DNA of 64,000 nucleotides from Helicoverpa zea (Eukaryota > Arthropoda > Insecta > Lepidoptera > Noctuidae), in contig NC_061461.1 of assembly GCF_022581195.2 (NCBI RefSeq), positions 6,386,001 through 6,450,000 of the forward strand. The letters are read 5' to 3'. Below, piece after piece: positions 47,311-60,028 of the stretch. The notes beneath the pieces were generated by a model that made no database searches, had not been told where the DNA came from, and saw nothing but the letters and a program-made list of their open reading frames with translations. How positions within the stretch are numbered: the stretch's first letter is position 1; each line of letters opens with the position of its first letter. Both the position numbers and the translations under genes were made by a program.

Positions 47311-50300
47311 TTGATTCTTTTGTTGATTTTATTTGCCAATTTAAAAAATTATACTCAATGTATCCTTCAATAAAATCAAAACGCCATGGTAGTGATCCTG
47401 AGTAGGAAATTACGGTCTCTATTATTAGTAGGTACATTCATTCTACTTAAAAAAAAACACCTTGTAACACTGTTATTTAGCGATCTAATAGTCATATTTA
47501 TATAGGTAGGTACGCTATCAAAATAAAACAGACATAAACATTTACAAAGTACTGAAATGTTGCCAAGTAATATCGAAACGATGACAGATGTCGTAAAAAT
47601 AAACCACCAAACTTTTTTCTCGGGATAGAAACGAAAATATGTACATAGTACCTATGTATACGTTATGTATGTCTGTAGTTCGAGTATATAGTCATGGTGG
47701 GTGGGTAAGGCAAAGTGAGCGACACGTAATTCGTGCCTCGGATACAAGTTAGCCGCAGGGTGACGATGCCAGCTTGAAGTTGAAGCTAATCTGACCTTAC
47801 CACACCTGATACGATCGTCTCAGAAGGTTGACTCGGAATCATCTTGAAATGAAGCGTCGCGCATTTATTTATGTGAATTTACTTGAAACATGAACACGTA
47901 GGTAGGTATAACCATCATCTTGTTTTGTATAGGGGCCTAAGTCCACAATTATTTCGTAGGATACAGTCCTCAGTAAGACGCACCCAAATTCTGCCTACTG
48001 CTTATCGCAGATTTGCCCCGCTTAGCAACAAAAGCATTTATAAAAGTATTATAAGATTAGATTTTAATACCATAGTCAGCCAGATGCTAAAGGTGAGAAA
48101 TAAATCTCGAGGGGCAGTTCAGTGCTGTACAGTTTTATTGGCAGATGGAATCGAACACAGAGCGTTTGCTTTTGAAGCGTTTTTGGTCGTTATGATTATT
48201 TTAAAAGCATTTTTTCTGGTTTAAAGTGCTTTTGTAGATTACATACATGCGATTGACAATGCATCAACAAAAACACATTGCTTTTTTTGCATTTAGATAG
48301 ATAGATATTTTAAAGTACCTACCTAGTCCGTGAAACTTCTGAGCATTTCATAAGGCACCTTTGCTCCCAAAATAGCGATACGGGTCAAATTAGTGGTGTG
48401 ACCGTCTCCGAGGCATATGTTCGTGTGTCACGTTGCAACCCTACTGATGGGTAAACCAATAAAGATCTGCCCTATTCTTTCTAGGGATTGCTTATTCAGT
48501 CGTTTATCAATTCCGGACAGTCCACTTTTATCTAATAATAAAAAAGAGTATTCAAAGGATTTATAAAGGGTTTTAGGGTACTGTTTAAAAAGACAGGAAA
48601 AAATATGTTTCGGAACTCTGGCAGTTCGAATTTGCAAAGAGAAAAGCGCCAATCCGCTGTCTTTCAATATTTATTTCATAGAAACAAAGACTGTAAACAA
48701 ATTCTAAAACGATACACGAGCGCTTTGAGTTTTAATTGCGATACTTATATTATACGGTATTTCAGAATTGTCCAATAACCAGCCTTACAGAAAAAATAAT
48801 TAAAATAAAATACAAAACATGTTATAAAGCACTTAGTAACTGTAAAACAGTGTGGTTGATAGCCTAAACATAAAGGTTATTGTAATTGTGATATATTTAC
48901 GTTCATAACCCAACGTTTTTGCTCCTGATTTCCCGCCGACATTGTTGCTAACTGTGACAGCTATAGCCGGCGGGATCATAAAAGAGATGTTTTGCTTGTT
49001 CGTACAAACATACAAACGATACGAGTTTTTTGCGTGTCGGTACTTAATTATACTCAGAGCGAGCGTTAAATCCGCGTTCGCTCGTTTATATTTAATGTAG
49101 GGCATATGTAGGCAGATAAAAACGGATTATGTAAAAGGCCCAGTCAGTAGACCGGGATACAAAATATTTCCCATGAGCCCCATTTTCGCGTGCGTCTTCA
49201 TGAGAAAACATTCCATTGGTAAGAATTGAATATTATTTGTAAGGGATTCTGGCTTATGATGTATTATTTTATCCAATTTTAGGTAACTTTTATTAACATT
49301 ACCTGTTATTCATTGTAATATTTTTGTAGAACATCGACAATAAAATAAAAGAACCAAAAAAGCTTTGTTGACATTTCCAAGCCGTGATGGCAATATGTAT
49401 GAACTTATTTGCATTTGCGAAAAACTGACAATTGAAACTTTAGTATAATTCAGATTCAGCTCACAGTGGAATCGTGACCGGAAAATACCAAATTGAATAG
49501 GCACAAAAGCTTAATAGTAACGTTCTATTCCTGGAATACTTACTTCGACATTCGTAAAATATCTTTTCAATAGATAAAAATATAATGATCGTTTTTATTC
49601 CCTGTTAAATAAAATACCATATGCAAACATATCCTTTTGAATATTACACGTTCAGAGAACTAGTTACGTTCATCAATCTAAGCCGTATTAATTTGAACTC
49701 ATTGTAGATATTAATCCGTTATCTAAAGCAGTATGAATGCTTTATCGAGAACTGATAGAGAGGTATTACCATAGGCAGTAAATTAATGTTATATAATATC
49801 TATTTGTTTCTAATAACTTATACGCGGAAAGTGGTAAATCATATTGGTTTCCCAGTACTAACGTTAAACGTTGTAAACCCCAATTTAAATGGAGGTATAA
49901 TTATAGGCAGTATAATTTAGCTTGAAGACCAAAAGTCCATAAAACTCTTCAATTTTAATTTCTTTTCTCTGTCACGCTTATCTATTTCTCCAAAGACTTT
50001 TTACTTACATAATATATGTCAAATGCCATATGTGCGAGATATACTTACATATAATTTCATTGAAATTATATAAATCCTAATAAATGTGTCCAGTGTTAAA
50101 ATCTCATAAAATATTAAGCTACTTTTAATTAATTTTGAAAATGGTTTATCTTTTAACAATATAAACAATAACGTTAATTACTTAACTCATTCTAATGTAC
50201 TGTACACATGGAACAAGTATGAGGAGGGTTTGTCCAAAAGTGACAATTTGAAGGATAACAATATGTCAGTTTCAAACCTCGCTTGAAATCTACACCACTT

Positions 50301-51803
50301 TACTTTGAGTAGGTAGTTGAATCCAGACAGGAGATTCAGTGAGTGCTACTTATTGTAATAACCAAAATTCTGGAGGATACTACCTATTTCCATCTACTTT
50401 TGTAGACTTTTTTATTTCGAGAACATACGGTAAAAAGCATAACTCAGTTTTTTTAGCTATGTCTATTTCATTTAAGGACAAATATCAAAGAATTTTTTTA
50501 CGCTAAATAAAGAGACCTTTAAAATTATCACGTTTCAAAAGATAATCACTTCGCTGTTCTCTAAGATATGGATTACACCCACCTCTTTCGTTTTTCCTAA
50601 TGGAGCCATCCACGCTTGTGTCACGGATTTCTTTTGTTTTTGGTTTCTAGCTCGACATGGCCGGGTCATCCTTGCCTCATTGTCAGAAGTACGTGCCTCG
50701 TAAAACTAGAAATGATTCTCACTTTTCTCGCCTTGAAAATCCTATGTCATACATTCCGGTTTTCCGTTATACGTGTTACAACGTACGCTCCAAAGTTTGG
50801 TGAAATGTTGCAGTTTTTAACGAACTTTGGTGCGTTTTATGCGCACAACCAGTTCATTGTTGAACACAAAATAAAAACCACTCTTTTTCTGAAGAGACTG
50901 TAATTCATTATGTGCTTAAATTCAGTAAATATGCGTAAAAAACAGACATAGGTATTTTGGAACGTTGCTAGCTTTTGCTAACAAAAAATTTGGGGTAACG
51001 AACAAGAGAATCAATTATTTATTTCTTTTTTGCTCTAGGGCACTGGCTCATCAATCCAAACGACGTAGTTTCTCAGCTATACAATATTTATGATACAGTT
51101 TGACATGACGTTGCGCTAACAATGGACATCCTCACAATAGAGCAATTGCAGACGCAGATACAAAGGCCGAACACAATGTGTCTGAAATCGCTGTCAGTTA
51201 CGATTTCCACACACTTCCCGGATTATTTATGTAGATAGTTCCCTTTGCCTTACGTTTTCATCTATCTTACGAATTAAATCCTGGCTTCTTATGTGAAATA
51301 TAACGATATGATGGAGAAGACTGACGAGATGCCTTGAACCAATTACTTGTATATACCAAAAATTAAACCAAAATCTTTTTAGAAACACCATCCACCATCT
51401 ACACTCTGAGACACGTTAATTAGAAAAAATAGTCACGTTCTGTTAAAACACATCGCTCTAACATAAATTGTGTCACACTAGTTCACAGTGCGCCCGACGC
51501 AGCACAATTTTGTTAGTAAATGATTAACTGAGCAGCCTAACAGCTAACTTCAAACTCACCGTACATGGTTCGTAGGGCGCACTGTAGTGTTGTATGCTAT
51601 GTTGCCTCCATTATAACGTATTATAACGTCGATAGGAAGACATGCTGCCCCAACTCCAAATATGAAAATGGGGATGAGGTCAGGGAAATTATAGGAATTA
51701 CACTTTCCCAATGTATACATCATCTCTCGAGCTTTATCCCAACTATATTGGGGTCGGCTTCCAGTGTATACAAGTATTGTATTGTTAGTTGTCTTGCTTG
51801 TAG
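47311..51803. other. Unassigned sequence upstream of the first recognised exon
   Basis: This should be intron or 5' flank of the cysteine-rich gene. No convincing signal-peptide exon was found. It contains a 32-base SINE scrap at 51733-51764. Confidence 0.4.
51733..51764 (-). repeat. SINE tail fragment
   Basis: TCCCAACTATATTGGGGTCG and the following GCTTCCAG match the complement of the tail-A SINE near its 3' end, 40 bp before the exon acceptor. Confidence 0.55.
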
Positions 51804-51933
51804 GAGGCGGAGGAGCACAGTTAGGAGAGACAGAAAACTGTGACGCTGGAGACCTGAACATGTGCGTGAGCCTCATTCCCCGCACACCCGTCGGCCTGCC
51901 CAGGAACAAACACGAACTGGACGCTCACTGCCA
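51804..51933 (+). CDS. Exon A of the Cys-rich gene
   Basis: The acceptor GTCTTGCTTGTAG precedes it and the donor GTAAGTA follows. It opens with two bases completing a codon begun upstream (so the missing exon ends in phase 1) and codes GGGAQLGETENCDAG...RTPVGLPRNKHELDAHC. Confidence 0.8.
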
Positions 51934-54900
51934 GTAAGTAAACCTAATAGTTACCTCAATATAGTTTGAAACTCGTAGTAACAGATTTCAAAGTAGTTCA
52001 GATAGGTAATTTGCTTCATGGCTGGTTCTGGACTTCTGAAACTTTCAGTTATGGAGAAATAGGTCTGTAAAGTGCCCTAATGTTGCATAAACTCCATGCA
52101 CTAACATAATGGACATTGTTTTCATTATTTTAGCGGCATGCCAAAAGCTTACACGGCTCACATTGTTAATGGGATATTATAAATTGCATATCAAATAAAT
52201 AATCGCCTATCAATTAATACTCATCATTTATATTCTTTTTTACATCAAATAACTTAGTTCACTACAAATAAACTAAATGTTTAACAACACTCAAACTGCA
52301 GATAATTCGAAATTATACATCAATATGACATTGCTTTTTTTATTATAATGCAATACACTTAAATTTATTCTTGTACAAAAATACTACATACATAGCATTA
52401 ATACTGACTGCACAGCAAATTTTCCATATTTCATAGCAAAATAACTATCCCAGTCGCATATTAACCAGTAAGTACAACAAAACCTGTTCATCATATTTGT
52501 CTTAATTTTCAAGAAGCCATGCTCGACAAATTAAATGATTATTATAACAAAAAAATCCTGTCACATTGCATTATTTCTAAAAACAGAACAAATTAACTGA
52601 AAAAGGTTCGCGGCTTCGCGCGCTTTTTCGTCACTGGAGTGCAGAGTGGCGCGAGTGAGTAAGATAGAGTTCAATTAAAAAATATTGTATTAAAAATTGA
52701 AGCTAGTAACGAAAACAAATCGCTGCAAAACCGACTCCACGTAGTCTTGTCTGCCCTACCCCTAGAGTGCAATTCAAAACCGCGTAGGCGCGGAGGGGCG
52801 AGGCGGCCTGCGAGCTGAGGAGCAGGTAATTTTAACGCTCGCCAACGCGGTTGAGGCTGGCCGGCTCGGCCGGCCAGTAAGCCGAAGCTGCGGTGGTGAG
52901 CGTGAAAATCATCTGCGACGATAAGCTCGCATTTGACCGCCGGAGCCACGAAGCGCCGGAGCCGTGACAGAAGTGATGCTTGCTGCATGTTGCATGCTTA
53001 CTTCCATGTTGCATGCCTGGTTACATGCTGCATGCCTGCTTTCATGCTTCAGGCTTGTTTGCATGCTTCTTACAGGAAAATAAAAATTCCAAAACTATGC
53101 CAAAAGATGATTCTGACTATAAACATTCTGAAATATGATATTATAGTAGTAGCCTTTTAATGACTACTTATATGAAATGTATGCCAAAAGGAAATACTGA
53201 CAATGACTGACAATGCACCAGCCCTATTTTTTTAAAGAACTATAGTATGTATATGCAAGCATATCATCGGACTTGCGATCCGACTCAAGTACGTGGCGCC
53301 AGCTGCAGAAGCTAAAAATGTTGCCTATTATTATTAGGGCAAAAAAGGAAACGTGTACGCCCCGCGAAAGCAAGACGCGCTTTAATAATTCAATAAATTA
53401 CAATTTTGTATTTAATTTTATATTTTTTTGCTGGTCTCATTATGCCGTAATTAATAAATAATAAGATGACTGAGACAAATAAAATGCTGTTTCATTCTGA
53501 AAAACTGCTGTAAATAATATAAAAATAGAAGCTATATTTAAAAGAAAAAGAGTTAACATGTATAATGTGCATTAAGATTATTAGCTGTGCATTGATGAAA
53601 AAGCTTTTGCTTTAGGAAAAATCGCTGTACGCTGCGAAAATAAATTGTAGTGTGTTTAGTGATATTTTGAGTTGAATATTTTGCTGTGCAATCAGTAATT
53701 TTGATGGGAATTCGGAATCTTATTGCATAGAAAAAGGATATTTTTTGATTTGCGTTTAAATACTACCCATTGTTAATTCATGGGCTGTTCGGCTAATGTG
53801 ATCAACATGCCTGACTAACTTATAAAGCTTTTCATAACCCACGTAAAATTAAGATCGTCGAGCAACCTTCAACGTTTATTTAATTTCACCTTTGTACTTA
53901 CTTTCAACATCGGCTAAAAGGTTTCATATTGAATTTCAGTAAACGTCCAGCCTAATATAGTATTTCTACAGGTTCTCATGTAACCCACATCAAAATTAAT
54001 AAAAAAACCTTTATTCTTTAAGACCTTTCGCAAAGTATGAAATGAAATGTGAGATTTGTGTTACGGCGCCGTGGCGGGATTGTGAAATGTTTCAGTCAAG
54101 AAATATATCAAAGATTTTTCGGTCTTCACTTATTCGTAGAAGCCGTTGGTATTAAAGAAATATCGATAATAGGTATTATTTGAAAGAATTCCGATGAAGA
54201 TCGAGTCATTTAATATTGTACCTTTTATTGATATCATATATTACCAATTACTTATCTAACTAATTGTTTATTTGCCCAATTATACAATACCTAACTAATG
54301 AATACCACAATCTTGACATTCAACAAGACGTTTACCCCGTCACAAAATAATTTTAGGTATAGTAATCCAATTATTCGAATACATTTGGGACACGCACATC
54401 TCGACGAAATCGACATAGCAAGGCCACTCTTAACCGTTGGAGTACGTGCTCCCGTCCAACTAATGTCATGTTATGTTCCTAATAGCTATACGTACGCTAT
54501 ACCACAAGTGCTCGTGGGCAGGGCTATTACAGAATACGGACAAAGAACTTGTTGTACCGCATTTTATTTTACCTACAACAAATAGGAAAACTTTATGTCC
54601 TATTGTTAGGCGAAAATAACATTTTATGCTGAAAACGTACTAATGATCTCACCTCCCCGTTTTGACGCCGCGAGTTGCCAAGATTTAAGTCAACTTTTTC
54701 TTCAAAATCTCTTGATCTTTGATCACCTATACTATCTCAGTATAATTGTCTTACTTTCACAACAGATCATATTCCAAATGTCATATAAAATCTCTCTATT
54801 CTCGAGGGAAAGATACGAAGGTCTTCAAAAACCTTTAGTCATCGATCCTTTTGCGACGTGTCGTCCCAAAAGTTACAAACTGATGACTGGCTCCCAAGTT

Positions 54901-57900
54901 TTTCCAGATGTTCTGTAAATGACACCTCAGGGATCTCACGCAACTATTTACTGCTGTAATTGACGATAATATATACATTCCAGTTCTTTTATAACTTGAA
55001 AACTACGATTAATGGCTTGAAAACACGGCAGCGTCGACAAATGAAGATTTATTACCGCGGTCGATCGGTGCCTCGCGACTTATACGGATAGCTTTCATTT
55101 GACTTATTAAATACATAGATCAATTATATAAAATGACAATTAGGTCTTATAAACATACAACACATGACAAATATACAAACTTTGAAAACGAGTTGGAAAT
55201 AATAATGACGCCATTAATCATAATTCAAAACGACTTTTGTCATGTTCCCACCAAAGTCTTAGGAGCGTGTGTCATTTATGAAAAGTTACAAAACAATATT
55301 TCGACATATGGCACCATTGCGAATAAACTTGGCCAATTATATCTAACCCTCGCATGACAGTAAACGACAAAGTTTCGTTATTTTGTGTTTTTCTTTTGTT
55401 ATTTGATGATGATCTCACTTATTGGTTTTCGCAAATAGAATAGCTCTAGGGTGTCTGTTTTTAGTATCAATAAGTGAAATCGAGCGTTATTGTTTCGTTG
55501 AACTTTCGTGAAGGGTTTTGTTAATTATAGTGTACCTACATCTCCACTTTTAGTAAATATCGTATTCTAGTTGAAGTTTCAATTCGTCGAAAATGGACCT
55601 CATTGATGGACCGAAGTCCACTTCAAATGCAACCTTATTTTTTCTTAATTGTTCATATGCAATGAATTTACCTCAAATCAATAGCAGACATACCTACTTG
55701 TTTTTTCTTCTATGACATGATTATTTATAAGTTCGATATTTTCCCAGGGCATACCATACAGGCATGGTGTGTATGGACGCGTGGATCAAGCGCTGCCTCC
55801 CCACAGATGGTCAGAAGTTACTGCAGCAGCAGATCGGAGGCGCGCGAGCACTCATGCGCTTTCTATGTACAAATGACACGGCTCTTAGGAGAGGTTAGTT
55901 GTATATCTATAATATTAATTTCAAATATTACTGAGGAATTTTAATAAAAGGTTTTTAGTCAGTAGGTCAATCGATCTAATTAGCCTTTTAGCAATTATTA
56001 AATAGACTGTTTAATAAATGTGCTAAATATCGTGAACATTATAATAGATATTTACAATTATCCGTATTCAAATTAGTAACTTCCATTAAGTGAGCATCGA
56101 AATTCATTTTGCATTATGAAATCATTTTCATTTTACCTAAAACAACGTTTATGTGTAATTAATTATCTTCTGCTGTATATTATACACGTTCCATAATAAT
56201 TTGCAATATTATTAATACTTACAGGTATTAATAATTTTAGTTTCTATAATGATAAAATTAAAAACCCTAAAAATTGCTCTTAGAGAAATGTCAAGCGTAA
56301 GTATTAAGGAAAGGTGAACAGGAAAATCTTGGGAGTTAAATAAATCATACAAACAAACTTAACAGCATCCCATCATTGGGGAATTAAAGTTTTATAAAAA
56401 AGATGAGGTGCAAATCCACAATCAAGGAGGATTATCGATGTTATCGGAAACATTTAAATTGAATTATAAAAATGGCTGGCCGCTTGCAGGCGTAATGGCT
56501 ATAAAATGAAAACGAAACAGACTCGTATGGCGCTGTTCATTTGTTTCAATATTCTATGAATGTTTGTTTGAATTAAAGTTTACACGTTCTGCACGATCCA
56601 TCATCCAGCTATACTGGCGTCGAATGGTCGCTTACTGAAAATAAATAAAACTTTGTTGTTCCCATTGGATTGAAAACTGATTGATCTTTCGTTTTAGGAG
56701 TCCATCAGTTAAGGCCAAATTGTTTTACGAACCTTCAAAATAGATAAGACTTTCATTACATCTAAGACAAAGACATTCAAGGAAAATATTTGAAGTTCCC
56801 CATTCATGAAAAGGAAGCTGAAATTCGAAGATTCCAGTTTGTGATTAACCCGAAATAGCATTTATTTTAGTAACTTATTTTTTATTAAAGATAAACTAAT
56901 ATTGCACCACAAACATCGATCACCAATCATGCTCAGTCCGGATTACTGTGTCATATTTATAGCTTTTTGTTATTTATGTCCATTATTTATGTGGTCTTCG
57001 TTTTCCGTCTTATGGCCTCCTAGACATTTAAAACAAATAGACAAGATGTAATTTTGTTCTTTCTTAGGTTATAACCAAATGCATTTTCAGACTTAAACCG
57101 CGCACATTACTGCATGCAAAAGTCCTTGCTTTGGCAATATAGAGCTATTAAATAATTATTTCGTTTTCTTATAGAATTTTTGAAGGAGCCAACGTGTTGG
57201 GGTCGTGTCAGCCCCGACTGGAGTCGATGTGTGGATGAATTGCAAGTCGCCGTTCGAGAGAACACGGACCGCGCCCAACAGCTCACGTATTTCAATAGGA
57301 ACGCCGAACTGTGTTGGTAATTATCTACTCTTTATATTTTTACTAGCTTCTGCCAGCGGTTTCACCCGCATCCCGTGGGAACTACTTCCCGTACCGGGAT
57401 AAAAAGTAGCCTATAGCCTTCCTCGATAAATGGGCTATCTAACACTGAAATAAATTTTCAAATCGGACCAGTAGTTCTTGAGATTAGCGCGTTCAAACAA
57501 ACAAACTGTTCAGCTTTATAATATTAGTATAGATGTAGGTATAACAGAAGAATACTTTGATATTTTTATTTTTCCAACACTTAAAAGGAAATTCTCCGCA
57601 CAAAATAAATACATAGTCTCCCAGAGAGATTAACTGAAACGAACCTTTGTATATCATCTCATTTTTAAGAATATTTCTGTTTTTATATACCTTTCAATAC
57701 ATTGTAGAAGTTTGTATTTTAGAGCTTAAAAACAAGACAGTTAAATCCCAAACAAACAGGTACCTAAGAAATAACTACAAAGCAACTATGTATTCTGAAT
57801 ACCATCCTTTACTTAATTTACTCAAGATAATGAACACTGAATATTTCGCTAAGATACACGATAATAATTTCAAAGATATTACGATTCACAGAACTGAAGT

Positions 57901-59799
57901 GGATGCATTGTTCCTGATTGTGTTTTGAAACATTATTCTCGAGTCTCTTTGTCTGCAGACGCAATTAAAAGCAAGTGTTAATAAATCCGTAGATATAATA
58001 AAGAATTATATGTGTTCCTCTCATCTCTTTATCCGAATCTATTGTGCTTATCTCATTTCAGAACTTGTGAAATAAAGATATTAATATTACTCTGTTCTAT
58101 TTACTATTTATTCTAAAGGATTGTTAGGCTTAATGTATAAAATATAGAAATCCCATTTTGCCATTTCTCATTTCATAAGTTTCAGCTTACGATTGCGTCT
58201 CAAGGATCATTTTCAATAAACTTACAAACAATGACTTATTATTATTCTAATCACACTCCAATATTTAGGAGACTTAGTAGCCTCCCACTGCTAATAAAAT
58301 ATTGAGAACTATCGATTTTGTAACTTATTTTATTTATCAGAGGGTGTATATTTCAATGGCTTATATAGTCTGTAGTGCAACATTCACGTTGATCACATCT
58401 CCAAGAAGTTCCATTGTAGCTTTAAGTTTAACACGTGGGCTCATAAATCAGAGCATAATACTCCCCAGTTGGTGCTCAATACTCCCAGTAAGCAGAAGTT
58501 AGCTAGACGCCAGTTAGTTGACTTCACAATATCTTAGAATTTGTGATTCTACGACACCGATATTCCATTTTCTCGTCATAATTACAAACGTCTAAGTGGT
58601 ATTTCTGGGAGTTCCTACTTACCAGGAAATTCTATTTTCACCCAATATAGTACTTCTGGGAGGTCTAAACAGGACATTCACGAAATTTGGAACTAAAGCT
58701 TATATTAGTCCATTAATACATTTCAAGAACTATAAGTAAATAAAATTATGTCTAACTTTTCTGTTTTCTTACTTCTCAACTATTCTCTGTTGTGCTCAAT
58801 AAAATATGAGGCTGTCATATTCTTTCGAGTTTGTTCACGTGCTACTGCTATACTTATACCAAAATATTGTTGGTATATATTCCTACCCTATTATTACCTT
58901 TACGTAAGATATACAGATAAAATAAAAAAATCACTATGTGAAATTCAGACAGCAAAAAAACTTTTGGAAAGCAACACAACCTTTTTGTTCTTTATTTAAA
59001 AACGTATTTGGCGTCCCCTATCTTTTTGCCACCTATGCTATTCGAGGCAATTTTGTACTTTTTATTAAAACGCTTGCAAGTTGTAACAAAGTTTAATAAA
59101 AGTAAGCCCATATACAATAAATAATAAATTTTAAGGTTCACCCCTATTGTGCCCAGATGGGGTTGGCTTGGTAATTAATGCCGTCCGAATGCTATTTGAC
59201 CTCTGCTACCCAATTAGAGGGAAAATAAGAATAATGATACAAGTGTTCTTAGGTTACATCAGTTGTTAGCTTTATGGAACTCAGTCTTGAATAATTATTA
59301 TGGGTTGAGGGTTCTGTAAATCTACTTCATTTCTTTAACTTTATAGTCGGAATATGAATTCTCTGATTATTTAAGTTCCTACTGTATAAAATCGCAATTT
59401 AAATGCTTTGATTGTTTGAGACAAGACAAGAAAAATAGAATAGGGGCAAAAGGCAAAAAATTAAGAAAACTAACAGCGTAACAAAAAATCTAAATAAATA
59501 ATGTGCCAAAAATCCAAGATACCAATTGTTTATTTCATTTCCAGTGCACGAGACGACTTCATTCAGTTTATTTCATTTCCAGTGCACGAGACGACTTCAT
59601 TCAATGCGTGGCGAACGCCGGACGGTCGTGTTCGATAGCCGCGAGCACGCTGCTCAGGCGCATGGCGTGGGTCTTAGCGCAAGATATAGCGGCGTGCAAC
59701 CAGCAGCCGCGGGCTTACTGCGCTGCTCCACCCCCACCAATCACTGCGCCATTGCTCACTGCTATATACGGCTTTTTGTTTTACCCACCACGTTTGTGA
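51804..59799 (+). CDS. Cysteine-rich secreted or GPI-anchored protein, 3' four exons
   Basis: Joining 51804-51933, 55748-55893, 57175-57316 and 59583-59799 gives 210 residues with every junction in phase and every boundary GT-AG. The product has 14 Cys, with spaced pieces such as ENCDAGDLNMCVSL, KHELDAHC, GMVCMDAWIKRCL, LMRFLCTND, FLKEPTCWG, ELCCARDDFIQC and PRAYCAAPPPP. There is no long hydrophobic segment until the last residues ITAPLLTAIYGFLFY, which follow a Pro/Ala-rich stretch, as in a GPI-attachment signal. The Cys spacing recalls conserved insect extracellular proteins of unknown function; the 27-kDa hemolymph protein family is a less likely alternative. The 5' exon with the start and signal peptide is not identified. 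GC-rich codons contrast with the introns. Confidence 0.8.
52605..52975. repeat. CpG-rich repeat-like block in the intron
   Basis: It starts GGTTCGCGGCTTCGCGCGCT and continues to GGAGCCACGAAGCGCCGGAG, much richer in GC than its surroundings. It includes GGCTGGCCGGCTCGGCCGGC, which is strongly self-complementary. It looks like a transposon remnant rather than an exon, because open frames are short and no splice sites bound it. Confidence 0.45.
52981..53073. repeat. Minisatellite, unit about 19 bp
   Basis: Four to five decayed units of the type TGCTGCATGCCTGSTTWCA follow each other directly. Confidence 0.75.
55748..55893 (+). CDS. Exon B of the Cys-rich gene
   Basis: It follows TTTTCCCAG, completes a Gln codon with exon A, and codes AYHTGMVCMDAWIKRCLP...GGARALMRFLCTNDTALRR. 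The donor is GTTAGT. Three Cys. Confidence 0.85.
55894..57174 (+). other. Intron B-C (1.3 kb)
   Basis: GTTAGT...TTTTCTTATAG. No repeat is recognised inside. Confidence 0.75.
57175..57316 (+). CDS. Exon C of the Cys-rich gene
   Basis: It completes a Glu codon and codes FLKEPTCWGRVSPDWSRCVD then ELQVAVRENTDRAQQ and FNRNAELC. It ends in TG with donor GTAATT, leaving a codon that needs one more base. Confidence 0.85.
57317..59582 (+). other. Intron C-D (2.3 kb)
   Basis: GTAATT...TTTCATTTCCAG. It contains the Helitron-like repeat at 57343-57533, only 26 bp inside the donor, and the first copy of the duplicated acceptor at its end. Confidence 0.7.
57343..57533 (-). mobile_element. Helitron-like short repeat (Lep1-type)
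   Basis: Read on the minus strand it starts TCTATACTAATATTATAA and ends GGCAGAAGCTAG. It sits between A and T without target duplication, like the 30420-30627 copy, but with a different interior. Confidence 0.65.
59528..59603 (+). repeat. Perfect 38-bp tandem duplication of a splice acceptor
   Basis: The 38-bp unit starting GTTTATTTCATTTCCAG and ending GACGACTTCATTCA occurs at 59528-59565 and 59566-59603 with no difference. Each copy contains a pyrimidine-rich acceptor ending CAG and the first 21 exon bases. Because 38 is not a multiple of three, only the second acceptor (exon from 59583) keeps the frame. Confidence 0.95.
59583..59799 (+). CDS. Exon D, terminal exon of the Cys-rich gene
   Basis: It completes a Cys codon with exon C and codes ARDDFIQCVANAGRSCSIAA, then STLLRRMAWVLAQDIAACNQ and QPRAYCAAPPPPITAP, ending PPRL and TGA. 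The last part is hydrophobic and may direct GPI anchoring. The upstream duplicate acceptor at 59544 would shift the frame. Confidence 0.85.
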
Positions 59800-60028
59800 A
59801 TTCATGGATAAATGTATATTTTTATTATAGTAACGTCTAAAGATTTTTTTGCAAATTAAAATCACAGTTCTGTTTTTTATAATTTTGTTTTTTTTTGTTT
59901 GTTGCAAGACAGCGGCGTGCAAACAGCAGCCGCGGGCTTACTGCGCTGCGCCACCCCCACCAATCACAGCGCCATTACTTACTGCTATATACGGCTTTTT
60001 GTTTTACCCACCACGTTTGTGAATTCAT
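59679..60028 (+). repeat. Tandem duplication of the end of the terminal exon (offset 223 bp)
   Basis: 59679-59805 and 59904-60028 align from GCAAGA through the stop codon to GAATTCAT. In the coding part there are five substitutions: AAC/AAA, GCT/GCG, ACT/ACA, TTG/TTA and CTC/CTT. The second copy keeps the frame AACKQQPRAYCAAPPPP...FYPPRL and stop. The bases following each copy are much more diverged. Confidence 0.92.

Larger units (their letters stand above)
51934..55747 (+). other. Intron A-B (3.8 kb)
   Basis: Begins GTAAGTA and ends TTTTCCCAG. It holds a CpG-rich block and a minisatellite, listed separately. The 54298-54585 and 54643-54918 open frames look like chance. Confidence 0.75.

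Noticed and set aside
47883..48224. 113-codon open frame, plus strand
   Set aside because: No motif or codon bias, and a hydrophobic tail made of AT-rich low-complexity codons. Treated as chance.
50616..50903. Open frame beginning with a signal-peptide-like stretch (CHGFLLFLVSSS), considered as the missing first exon
   Set aside because: The frame starts at TTG with no upstream in-frame ATG close by, and no donor in the required phase follows the hydrophobic stretch.
51556..51909. 117-codon minus-strand open frame opposite exon A
   Set aside because: It is the antisense shadow of a GC-rich exon and a SINE scrap. Splice sites and phase support the plus strand.
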